Below are positions 1 to 6,029 of a DNA stretch of 6,230 bases, one piece after another; within the stretch, counting starts at the first letter, position 1; the number at the start of each line of letters is the position of its first letter. Source of the DNA: Paenibacillus sp. (lineage in GTDB: Bacteria; Bacillota; Bacilli; Paenibacillales; Paenibacillaceae). A model generated the notes under the pieces. The model ran no database searches. It saw nothing but the letters and a program-made list of their open reading frames with translations, and was not told where the DNA came from. The stretch is taken from positions 1 to 6,230 of the forward strand of contig JAQSXN010000250.1 of assembly GCA_029256665.1 (NCBI GenBank). The letters are read 5' to 3'. The position numbers and the translations under genes were made by a program.

Positions 1-481
1 GTGAGGAGGCGTTTTTCCTTTGAAATACAGGAAAGCGTGCAAAGTAAAAATCGATAGATCTATGCAAACGGTGATTTCGAGTATCCTGCAAACGATCGAA
101 GTCATGATGAAATGTAAAACATACCGTTATTTAAAGTAAAATCATTCACATTCACTATTGCTTTTATTTTTCCATACCCAGCACCATTTTGTGTTTGTTG
201 GCAGATTTAGCTGAACCTTTTACAGATGAATGATCGATTAAATGTGCCTGGAGCAAAATAACATTACATTTAACAATTATTTTTGCCACAAGGAGTCCTT
301 TATCGTTCTGGCAAGACGCCGAAGGCGTTTTGCCGTTGGACTCGCGACTCTTTCATTTACTCTCCCAAACTATCAAATTCATGAATCTACTATTTTCGGT
401 TCTATCTTCTCCGTTGCGTTCATAGAGTAGGTGTACAAGGCATGCGGGAGCAAAAGCTTGCGGAACAGGGAGGGAACCATC
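1..481. other. AT-rich non-coding stretch upstream of spoIIP
   Basis: This stretch is clearly richer in A and T than the genes that follow, and I find no credible gene in it. The longest + frame (GTG/ATG-type start near 242, stop at 428-430) has no good ribosome binding site and resembles no family I know. In-frame stops occur near the left edge (TGA at 21-23, TAG at 55-57), so only a few codons of an upstream gene could lie here. In Bacillus subtilis the gene before spoIIP is gpr, but no Gpr C-terminus is recognisable. Visible small structures are a 10-bp palindrome at 54-63, an 8-base direct repeat TGCAAACG at 63-70 and 87-94, and the hairpin element at 293-343. I could not find a convincing sigma-E, sigma-F or sigma-G promoter for spoIIP. 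Confidence 0.6.
293..343. repeat. Nested inverted repeat (hairpin element) in the spoIIP upstream region
   Basis: The core is an inverted repeat, 310-320 with 324-334, with a GAA apex and one G·T wobble. An outer 6-bp arm, GAGTCC (293-298) with GGACTC (338-343), encloses it. Read on the minus strand the apex becomes C(UUCG)G, the extra-stable tetraloop. No T-tract follows on either strand, so this is not a standard terminator. A second copy of TTTTGCC (281-287, the other at 328-334) could pair with GGCAAGA at 310-316 instead, giving a mutually exclusive fold. It could be an RNA element in the spoIIP leader, a small dispersed repeat, or a remnant of something else. The pairing is directly visible; any function is unknown. 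Confidence 0.5.
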
Positions 482-1735
482 ATGAATTGGTTGCGACAGA
501 CGGCGTTTGCGCTGCGACAATCGGATCGCTCGGGAGAGACGGAAAGGCTTCGGGAGATGCTGGTGACAGGAAGAGCATTCTCGATGATGGCGATCGGCTC
601 TTCGTTGTTTTTTATGATATTGGGGGTTGCCGTCATGCTGTATCAACAAACGTCTTCTCAGTCGATGGCTTCCATGAAAGGATTTGCCGCTTCGGTGCCG
701 GGAGGTTTGTTTGGCGATATGCTCGAAATGGAGATGCCTGCTTTCCAAAGCGGCTTATCTTCGGATAACCTGACGGGCAAGGAGATCGGCGTGTTCTTGA
801 TGAGGACGCTCACGGGCATCAATCCCGGCAGCCCGACAAGCCTGCTTGCAGGCGAGCTTCCGGGCATGGCGCAAAGCGACGCGTTTTTGATACGTAAAGG
901 AATTGGGACGGATACGGATGTCGGACCGCAGGATCATTCGCCGATCTACGAACCGACGCCGGACCCCGGCGCGCAAGAGGGAGAGGGCGCCGCGCCTGGC
1001 GAGGGCGGGAAGGATCAGCCCGGCGGAGCCGAAGCCGGGGATGACGAAGAGAGCGGCGGAACGGACGGGGAGCCTGCGGCGGGCAATAAAAAAGTCGCGT
1101 TCATCTACCATTCCCACAACCGCGAATCCTGGTTCCCCGAGCTGGATCCCGGCGCCAAGGACGCAAGCTCCAGCACCAAAAATATAACGCTTGTCGGCAA
1201 ACGGCTCGCGGCCGGATTGGAAGAGCGGGGCATCGGCTCGGTCGTGTCCGATACGGATTATCCGACGGCGATTAACGATTACAGATGGGAGCTCAGCTAC
1301 AAATATTCGATGAAAACGGTCAAGGAAGCGATGGCGGGAAGAGATGATTTGACGTACTTTTTCGATCTGCACCGGGACTCCCAAAAGCGCAAATATACGA
1401 CGGTCGACATCGGCGGCACAAGCTACGCCCAGGTTTATTTCATTATCGGACATCGCAATCCCCGCTGGAAGGAAAACGAAGCCTTCGCCACGCGGATCCA
1501 CGACGCGCTGGAGAAGAAGTACCCTGGTATTTCGCGGGGAATATGGGGGAAGACTGCTGCTACGGGCAATGCCGAATACAACCAGTCGCTCGCATCCCAG
1601 AGCGTGCTGATCGAGATCGGAGGCGTGGAAAATACGCTGGAGGAATCCTATCGGACGGCCGATGCGCTGGCTGAAGTCATTTCCTCGATCTACTGGGAAG
1701 CCGAAGAGGTTGCGGGCAAGGAGGGCAAACAATGA
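482..1735 (+). CDS. spoIIP: SpoIIP, stage II sporulation peptidoglycan hydrolase
   Basis: SpoIIP is a membrane-anchored amidase and endopeptidase that, with SpoIID and SpoIIM, thins septal peptidoglycan and drives engulfment of the forespore. The 417-residue product has one membrane segment near residues 33-54. A Gly/Glu/Pro/Asp-rich linker at about 157-204 follows, then the C-terminal catalytic domain from about 205. Expected family landmarks are present: FIYHSHNRES (H210, H212, E215), FDLHRDS (H297) and LIEIGGVEN (E378), which supply the likely zinc-binding and catalytic residues of this amidase_3-like fold. I chose the ATG at 482 because GGGAGGG (468-474) lies seven bases upstream; an in-frame GTG at 431 would add 17 residues without a good site. 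The length is close to the roughly 400 residues of the Bacillus protein. The stop overlaps the next start (ATGA), which indicates translational coupling. In Bacillus the gene is under sporulation sigma factors; I could not locate such a promoter here. Confidence 0.95.
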   Translation: MNWLRQTAFALRQSDRSGETERLREMLVTGRAFSMMAIGSSLFFMILGVAVMLYQQTSSQSMASMKGFAASVPGGLFGDMLEMEMPAFQSGLSSDNLTGKEIGVFLMRTLTGINPGSPTSLLAGELPGMAQSDAFLIRKGIGTDTDVGPQDHSPIYEPTPDPGAQEGEGAAPGEGGKDQPGGAEAGDDEESGGTDGEPAAGNKKVAFIYHSHNRESWFPELDPGAKDASSSTKNITLVGKRLAAGLEERGIGSVVSDTDYPTAINDYRWELSYKYSMKTVKEAMAGRDDLTYFFDLHRDSQKRKYTTVDIGGTSYAQVYFIIGHRNPRWKENEAFATRIHDALEKKYPGISRGIWGKTAATGNAEYNQSLASQSVLIEIGGVENTLEESYRTADALAEVISSIYWEAEEVAGKEGKQ

Positions 1736-2121
1736 ATCGGAAAACATGGAAGCTGCTGCTGCTCGGCGGAGCCATTACGTTTGTTGTCTTATTCGGCATG
1801 GAGATGTCGACATCGGGCATCGAGCGGATCTATGGCCCGCTGGACGGCTCTCGGCAGTACGATTACGACGACGGTGATCAGGTCTACGCGAACGAAACCG
1901 ACAGGCGGATCGCGGAGCTGGAGAAGGAGCTCGACGACATTCGCAGAATCGCTTACGGCGAAGAGTTTGTCGGCGAGAACGAGCGGTTGCCGGGCATGCC
2001 GGTCGAGGATGAACAGGCAGCGGTCAACAGAATGGCCGATTCGACCTCCGGCCTGCTGCAGACGGCATCAAGCAAAGGAATCCGGTTTGTCGTGTCGTTG
2101 TTCGACGGTCTGATGAACTAA
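1732..2121 (+). CDS. yqxA: YqxA-like (DUF3679) small membrane-anchored protein
   Basis: This is a 129-residue protein of unknown function. Residues 8-23 form a hydrophobic N-terminal segment followed by FGMEMSTSGIERIYG, which matches my memory of the YqxA/DUF3679 pattern (a membrane segment, then FGM...GI..M.G). An acidic tyrosine/aspartate patch lies at 43-52 and a short charged helix, possibly coiled coil, at 55-73. The C-terminus is amphipathic or hydrophobic (IRFVVSLFDGLM). A single N-terminal membrane segment suggests an anchored, mostly extracytoplasmic or intermembrane protein. It overlaps the spoIIP stop by four bases and has AAGGAGGG (1718-1725) six bases before its ATG, inside the end of spoIIP, so the two are certainly one transcript. 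In Bacillus subtilis yqxA occupies the same place between spoIIP and lepA, which supports the assignment. A role in sporulation is inference from position only. Confidence 0.85.
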   Translation: MNRKTWKLLLLGGAITFVVLFGMEMSTSGIERIYGPLDGSRQYDYDDGDQVYANETDRRIAELEKELDDIRRIAYGEEFVGENERLPGMPVEDEQAAVNRMADSTSGLLQTASSKGIRFVVSLFDGLMN

Positions 2122-2127
2122 CTTTCG

Positions 2128-2156
2128 TTGCTGTGGTCCCCGGTTACTGATATAAT
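2128..2156 (+). promoter_or_regulatory. Housekeeping (SigA-type) promoter for lepA
   Basis: A perfect -10 TATAAT (2151-2156) is preceded by an extended -10 TG (2148-2149, TGaTATAAT). Exactly 17 bases further upstream is TTGCTG (2128-2133), a half-matching -35. The element starts just after the yqxA stop, and the predicted transcription start near 2163 is about 35 bases before the lepA GTG. It would give lepA, and perhaps hemW, vegetative expression independent of the sporulation-controlled spoIIP-yqxA pair. Confidence 0.8.
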
Positions 2157-2197
2157 AGGAAGAATGATTGGATTACTGGATTGTGGGGGCTAGAAGC

Positions 2198-4015
2198 GTG
2201 ACTGATGTTCGTGCAAGGCAGAAGAAAATAAGGAACTTTTCCATTATCGCTCACATTGACCATGGCAAGTCGACGCTTGCGGACCGGATTCTGGAGTATA
2301 CGGGCGCGTTGACGTCCCGCGAGATGCAGGCGCAGGTGCTTGACCAGATGGATCTGGAGCGCGAACGGGGCATTACGATTAAGCTGCAGGCCGTTCGTCT
2401 ATCCTACCGCGCGGATGACGGCGAAGAATATTTGCTTAACCTGATCGATACGCCGGGACATGTCGACTTTACATACGAGGTATCAAGAAGCATGGCGGCT
2501 TGCGAGGGAGCGCTGCTCGTCGTCGACGCCGCCCAGGGCATCGAGGCGCAGACGCTCGCGAATGTCTATCTGGCGCTTGACAACAATTTGGAAGTGCTGC
2601 CCGTCATTAACAAGATCGACCTGCCGAGCGCCGAACCGGAGCGGGTGAAGCAAGAGATCGAGGATGTTATCGGGATAGATGCCAGCGAAGCGGTGCATGC
2701 ATCGGCCAAAGCCGGAATCGGCATCAAAGAAATTTTGGAGCAGGTCGTGCAGAAGGTGCCCGCTCCGACCGGAGATCCGGACGAGCCGCTTAAAGCGCTG
2801 ATCTTCGATTCGCATTATGACGCGTATAAAGGCGTAATCGTATACGTCCGGGTCATCGACGGAAGCATCAAGGCGGGCAAGAAAATCCGGTTCATGGCCA
2901 CGGGAGCCGAGTTCGAGGTCATCGAGGTCGGCGCGTTCAAGCCGCGCATGTCCATCGTGGACGAGCTTGCGGTCGGCGACGTCGGTTTTGTCGTAGCCGG
3001 CATCAAGAACGTCAAGGATACTCGCGTCGGCGATACGGTAACGGAGGCGAAACGTCCGGCGCCTGAGCCGCTGCCCGGTTACCGCCGGATTAATCCCATG
3101 GTGTATTGCGGCCTTTACCCGATCGAGACGCAGGATTACAACGACTTGCGCGATGCGCTCGAGAAGCTGGAGCTGAATGACGCTTCGCTGCGTTACGAGC
3201 CGGAATCGTCCACGGCGCTCGGCTTCGGCTTCCGTTGCGGATTTCTTGGCCTGCTGCATATGGAGATTATTCAGGAGCGTATCGAACGAGAGTTCAACAT
3301 TCCGCTGATTACGACCGCGCCAAGCGTTATCTATAAGGTAACCTTGACGAACGGCGATCAGCTGAATATCGACAACCCGTCCAACTATCCGGAGTCCGGC
3401 AAGCTGGATTTCGTAGAAGAGCCTTTCGTCAAGGCGGGCGTCATCGTGCCGAACGATTACGTCGGCGCCATCATGGAGCTGTGCCAAGGCAAACGCGGCG
3501 AGTTCGTCAATATGGAGTATCTGGATACAAACAGGGTGACGCTAACCTATCAGTTGCCGCTCTCCGAGATCGTATACGATTTCTTCGACCAATTGAAGTC
3601 GAGCACCAAGGGATACGCGTCGTTCGATTACGAGATTTCCGGTTACCGGAAATCGAATCTCGTGAAGATGGACATCATGTTGAACAACGAGCAGGTTGAC
3701 GCCTTGTCGGTCATCGTTCACCGCGATCGGGCTTACCAGCGCGGGCGCGTCATCTGCGAAAAACTTAAAGAGCTGATTCCGCGCCAGATGTTCGAGGTGC
3801 CGGTGCAGGCTTCGATCGGAACGAAGGTTATCGCCCGCGAGACGGTCAAGGCGATGCGCAAGAACGTTCTTGCCAAGTGTTACGGCGGCGATATTAGCCG
3901 GAAGCGCAAGCTGCTCGAGAAGCAGAAGGAAGGCAAGAAACGGATGAAGCAGGTCGGCAGCGTCGAAGTGCCGCAAGAGGCGTTTATGGCGGTGCTCAAG
4001 ATCGACGAAGATTAA
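2198..4015 (+). CDS. lepA: LepA / elongation factor 4, translation GTPase
   Basis: LepA (EF4) is a ribosome-associated GTPase related to EF-G; it has been linked to back-translocation, ribosome biogenesis and translation under stress. The 605-residue product aligns by eye along nearly its full length with the Bacillus protein of 612 residues. GTPase motifs are intact: G1 AHIDHGKST (18-26), switch I ERERGITI (54-61), G3 DTPGH (84-88), G4 NKID (138-141) and G5 SAK (169-171). The beta-barrel and EF-G-like domains follow. The LepA-specific C-terminal domain is diagnostic ([20 protein letters not shown], then [12 protein letters not shown] near the end). I chose the GTG at 2198, giving VTDVRARQ, because GGGGGC lies about eight bases upstream and the N-terminus then matches the Bacillus length. 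An in-frame TTG at 2168 would begin within a few bases of the predicted transcript start. The gene has its own promoter (2128-2156). Confidence 0.98.
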   Translation: MTDVRARQKKIRNFSIIAHIDHGKSTLADRILEYTGALTSREMQAQVLDQMDLERERGITIKLQAVRLSYRADDGEEYLLNLIDTPGHVDFTYEVSRSMAACEGALLVVDAAQGIEAQTLANVYLALDNNLEVLPVINKIDLPSAEPERVKQEIEDVIGIDASEAVHASAKAGIGIKEILEQVVQKVPAPTGDPDEPLKALIFDSHYDAYKGVIVYVRVIDGSIKAGKKIRFMATGAEFEVIEVGAFKPRMSIVDELAVGDVGFVVAGIKNVKDTRVGDTVTEAKRPAPEPLPGYRRINPMVYCGLYPIETQDYNDLRDALEKLELNDASLRYEPESSTALGFGFRCGFLGLLHMEIIQERIEREFNIPLITTAPSVIYKVTLTNGDQLNIDNPSNYPESGKLDFVEEPFVKAGVIVPNDYVGAIMELCQGKRGEFVNMEYLDTNRVTLTYQLPLSEIVYDFFDQLKSSTKGYASFDYEISGYRKSNLVKMDIMLNNEQVDALSVIVHRDRAYQRGRVICEKLKELIPRQMFEVPVQASIGTKVIARETVKAMRKNVLAKCYGGDISRKRKLLEKQKEGKKRMKQVGSVEVPQEAFMAVLKIDED

Positions 4016-4041
4016 CTTTTCGGCGCCGCGTTTCGGCTGCC

Positions 4042-4086
4042 GGAGAGCATATGCGGCTAGAGAGGAGAGCGCATGCTCTCCTCTCT
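4042..4086 (+). promoter_or_regulatory. Hairpin with alternative pairing between lepA and hemW
   Basis: AGAGAGGAGAGC (4059-4070) and its exact complement (4075-4086) form a 12-bp stem with a GCAT loop. The following bases (TCCGGTTCTTA) are only moderately T-rich, so it is at best a weak intrinsic terminator. Upstream, GGAGAGCAT (4042-4050) can pair over nine bases with 4073-4081, which is part of the 3' arm, so the two folds exclude each other as in an attenuator. The hemW Shine-Dalgarno site (TAGGAGG, 4096-4102) starts ten bases after the stem. Plausible roles are partial termination after lepA, mRNA-end protection, or regulation of hemW read-through. The pairings are visible; the mechanism is inferred. 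Confidence 0.55.
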
Positions 4087-4111
4087 TCCGGTTCTTAGGA
4101 GGAATTAAGGA

Positions 4112-5287
4112 ATGACGACACAACTAACGACGACTGGGGCGCCTAACGCGCTTTATATACACATCCCGTTCTGCACGAATAAATGCCATTATTGCGATTT
4201 CACGTCTTACGTGCTGAGAGGCCAGCCCGTCGATCAATATCTGGACGCGCTAGAGTCGGAGATGAAACGGACGGCGGAGCTGCTGCGTCCCGAGCGGATC
4301 GATACCGTATTTGTGGGAGGAGGCACGCCGACCGTGTTGACTCCGCCGCAAATGGAGCGGTTCCTGAGGTCGGTAACCTCCCACTTCCCGTTGGCGGAAG
4401 GCGTGGAGTTTACGATGGAAGCCAATCCGGGCACGGTCGACGAAGATAAGCTGGCCGCGATGAAAGAAGGCGGAGTCAACCGGATCAGCTTCGGCGTCCA
4501 GTCGTTCGACAATGGTTTGCTGGAGCGGATCGGAAGGATCCATAACGTCGACGACGTATACCGTAGTTTGGACAATGCCAAGAAGATAGGTTTCGATAAC
4601 CTGTCGATCGATCTCATGTTCGGCTTGCCGGGTCAGACGCTTGCCCATCTTTCGGACAGCGTTGACCGCGCGATGGCGTTAGGCTTGCCGCATTATTCGC
4701 TTTACAGCCTTAAGGTGGAAGAGAACACGTTGTTCCACAAGCTGTACGAACGCAACGAGCTGCCGCTTCCACCGGAAGATGAGGAATACGAAATGTTCCT
4801 GCTATTAATGAGGCGCCTGAAGGAAGGCGGCTATCGCCATTACGAGATTAGCAATTTCGCCAAGCCGGGCTTCGAAAGCAGGCATAACTCGACCTACTGG
4901 CGCAATGAGCCGTACTACGGCTTAGGCGCGGGCGCCCATGGGTATGCGAACCGCACGCGGCATATGAATCTGAAAGGGATTCAGCCGTATATCGATGCAG
5001 CCCCCACCAAGCTGCCGCGGCTCGAGACATCTCCCGTGTCCGAACAAGAAGCAATGGAAGACTTTATGATGGTTGGACTAAGGTTGCTGGAGGGCGTGCC
5101 CGCCTCGCGTTTCGAAGCGCAATTCCCGGGCCGCCGGATCGAGGACTCGTTTGGGGCGACGCTGCAAAAACAGCTGGATAACGGGCTGATGGAACGACTC
5201 GAAAGAGACGGAGATACCGTATACCGGCTTACGGATCGGGGCGTACTGTTGGGCAATGAAGTGTTTGGCGCTTTTATTACCGTCTAA
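4112..5287 (+). CDS. hemW: HemW, radical-SAM haem chaperone (HemN-like)
   Basis: HemW binds haem and a 4Fe-4S cluster and delivers haem to client proteins such as respiratory enzymes. It was long annotated as oxygen-independent coproporphyrinogen III oxidase. The 391-residue product starts with the radical-SAM signature HIPFCTNKCHYCDF: C21, C25 and C28 bind the cluster. The following position is F30 instead of the fourth cysteine seen in true HemN (CxxxCxxCxC), which favours HemW. SAM-binding GGGTPT is at 69-74 and EANPG at 103-107, followed by RISFGVQSFD and GLGAGAHGY. The last 90 or so residues match the HemN C-terminal domain. The ATG at 4112 is set by TAGGAGG (4096-4102), nine bases upstream. 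It follows lepA as in Bacillus subtilis and is probably transcribed from the lepA promoter through the intervening hairpin. No separate promoter was recognised. Confidence 0.95.
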   Translation: MTTQLTTTGAPNALYIHIPFCTNKCHYCDFTSYVLRGQPVDQYLDALESEMKRTAELLRPERIDTVFVGGGTPTVLTPPQMERFLRSVTSHFPLAEGVEFTMEANPGTVDEDKLAAMKEGGVNRISFGVQSFDNGLLERIGRIHNVDDVYRSLDNAKKIGFDNLSIDLMFGLPGQTLAHLSDSVDRAMALGLPHYSLYSLKVEENTLFHKLYERNELPLPPEDEEYEMFLLLMRRLKEGGYRHYEISNFAKPGFESRHNSTYWRNEPYYGLGAGAHGYANRTRHMNLKGIQPYIDAAPTKLPRLETSPVSEQEAMEDFMMVGLRLLEGVPASRFEAQFPGRRIEDSFGATLQKQLDNGLMERLERDGDTVYRLTDRGVLLGNEVFGAFITV

Positions 5288-5295
5288 CCTCACGG

Positions 5296-5329
5296 TCGGC
5301 GCAAAATTCCGCTTATCTTCGGCGCAAAA
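5296..5329 (+). repeat. 11-bp direct repeat TCGGCGCAAAA, two copies
   Basis: TCGGCGCAAAA occurs at 5296-5306 and again at 5319-5329, a 23-base period. Both copies lie between the hemW stop and the -35 element of the next promoter. Two identical direct sites about two helical turns apart just upstream of a promoter could be a binding site for an activator or repressor, but chance duplication is possible. I do not recognise the motif. Confidence 0.5.
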
Positions 5330-5334
5330 ACCTC

Positions 5335-5363
5335 TTGAGAATTAATTCGTTTTGATGTATATT
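5335..5363 (+). promoter_or_regulatory. SigA-type promoter of the GNAT (argA-like) gene
   Basis: TTGAGA (5335-5340) and TATATT (5358-5363) each match the SigA consensus at five of six positions and are separated by exactly 17 bases. The expected transcript start is near 5370. The in-frame start codons at 5352 (TTG) and 5355 (ATG) would then lie upstream of the mRNA, leaving the ATG at 5418 as the usable start. A palindrome GAATTAATTC (5339-5348) lies between the -35 and -10 elements. Confidence 0.8.
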
Positions 5364-5371
5364 TATTCATA
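5354..5371 (-). promoter_or_regulatory. Putative ArgR/AhrC operator (ARG box) over the -10 element
   Basis: On the minus strand this reads TATGAATAAATATACATC. It matches the Bacillus-type ARG box as I recall it (CATGAATAAAAATKCAAK) at 13 of 18 positions. It also fits the enterobacterial TGAAT-N4-ATTCA core with one mismatch (TGAAT-AAAT-ATACA). It covers the -10 hexamer at 5358-5363, where bound ArgR would block RNA polymerase when arginine is abundant. The downstream protein looks like N-acetylglutamate synthase, the expected target of such control, which strengthens the call. AT-rich promoter DNA can match AT-rich consensus sites by chance, so binding remains unproven. Confidence 0.6.
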
Positions 5372-5417
5372 TTCAAAAACGAACTCGCCAAGAGGACTCG
5401 CGGAGGTGCAGGCAGAT

Positions 5418-5888
5418 ATGCAAGCAGTGGAGGTTATGTGCAGGACGGCTACCACGGAAGACGTGGAGACGTTGTATCAACTAATTAAAGGCTACGCTGA
5501 ACAAGGCATTATGCTGCCGCGGTCGCGCGAGGCATTGACCCGGATGATCCATACATTCGTAGTCGCGGAGATTTCGGGAGAGGTCGTCGGATGCGGCGCG
5601 CTTACCAAGCTCGGCGACAATCTGGTTGAGATTCGTTCGCTTGGCATTACCGACGGGCACAAGAGCCTAGGCATCGGCAGCAAGCTGGTCGACAAGCTGC
5701 TTGAGCAAGCGAAGGCGCAAGGCATCACGAAGGTGATGGCGCTCACGTACGCGGACAAATTTTTTGAGCGGAACGGCTTTACGATCGTCGATAAGGAAAT
5801 ATTCCCCGAGAAGGTATGGACCGATTGCGTCAACTGTCCCAAACAAAACGCCTGCGACGAAATCGCGGTGCTACGGGAATTGGATTAA
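5418..5888 (+). CDS. GNAT N-acetyltransferase, short N-acetylglutamate synthase (ArgA-like) type
   Basis: The 156-residue product is a single GNAT domain that transfers acetyl from acetyl-CoA to an amine; the closest type I recognise is the short N-acetylglutamate synthase, which would make N-acetylglutamate for arginine synthesis. Landmarks are GYAEQGIMLPRS (25-36), FVVAE...VVGCGAL (47-62), EIRSLGI (71-77) and the acetyl-CoA loop HKSLGIG (81-87), with K82 where Arg or Gln is usual in the Q/RxxGxG motif. ALTYADKFFERNGF (108-121) and the tail EKVWTDCVNCPK...CDE (C137, C140, C146) complete the pattern. I chose ATG 5418 because CGGAGGTG (5401-5408) lies nine bases upstream; ATG 5436 has its purine run only two bases away. 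A promoter and a putative ArgR box precede it and a terminator follows, so it is probably monocistronic. GNAT membership is firm; substrate is inferred from sequence pattern plus operator. The alternative is an uncharacterised acetyltransferase. Confidence 0.85.
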   Translation: MQAVEVMCRTATTEDVETLYQLIKGYAEQGIMLPRSREALTRMIHTFVVAEISGEVVGCGALTKLGDNLVEIRSLGITDGHKSLGIGSKLVDKLLEQAKAQGITKVMALTYADKFFERNGFTIVDKEIFPEKVWTDCVNCPKQNACDEIAVLRELD

Positions 5889-5916
5889 CGGAAATCGCTT
5901 TATATCAGGAATCATC

Positions 5917-5957
5917 AGCTTTGTGTCCAGGCAGTTGCCGAGATGCAAAGCTTTTTT
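5917..5957 (+). terminator. Probable intrinsic terminator after the GNAT gene
   Basis: AGCTTTG (5917-5923) pairs exactly with CAAAGCT (5946-5952), directly followed by five further T residues and TGTT-type sequence. The enclosed loop holds a small inner hairpin, GGC/GCC around AGTT (5930-5939). The outer stem is only seven base pairs with a large loop, so efficiency may be modest. Its place, 29 bases after the stop at 5888, fits termination of the acetyltransferase transcript. Confidence 0.55.
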
Positions 5958-6029
5958 GTTGTCATATTTTCCAGCTGATAGGAGATGTTAAAAGAGGTCG
6001 ACATTCGCGGACAGATTAGAGGTGATGGG

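Noticed and set aside
1..105. Minus-strand frame open to the left edge from an ATG at 105
   Set aside because: Only 35 codons, no ribosome binding site upstream of the ATG, and no recognisable protein pattern. It cannot be judged without sequence to the left.
198..226. TTGGCA with TACAGA at 17-bp spacing as a SigA promoter
   Set aside because: The -35 is good but the -10 matches only three of six positions, and there is no gene directly downstream.
400..428. Possible sigma-E promoter (CATAGAGT at 421-428 as -10) for spoIIP
   Set aside because: The -10 matches six of eight positions but no acceptable -35 lies 14-15 bases upstream. CATACCGT at 120-127 has the same problem.
242..430. 62-codon + strand reading frame before spoIIP
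   Set aside because: No Shine-Dalgarno site, an Arg-rich run produced by the hairpin sequence, no recognisable family, and it lies in non-coding-like AT-rich DNA.
755..1747. 330-codon minus-strand frame across spoIIP
   Set aside because: It is antisense to a well-identified gene. The translation is Arg- and Leu-rich without family signatures, typical of a shadow frame in GC-rich DNA.
2483..3487. 334-codon minus-strand frame across lepA
   Set aside because: Antisense shadow of the strongly conserved LepA reading frame, with no ribosome binding site or domain signature.
5352..5417. Longer N-terminus for the GNAT protein from TTG 5352 or ATG 5355
   Set aside because: These starts overlap the -10 element and precede the predicted transcript start. 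The added residues do not resemble the family, and ATG 5418 has a good ribosome binding site.
5945..5969. Possible sigma-G promoter (CATATTT at 5963-5969) for the GerA-family gene
   Set aside because: The -10-like match is reasonable but no GMATR-type -35 lies 17-18 bases upstream, and the site overlaps the terminator T-tract.
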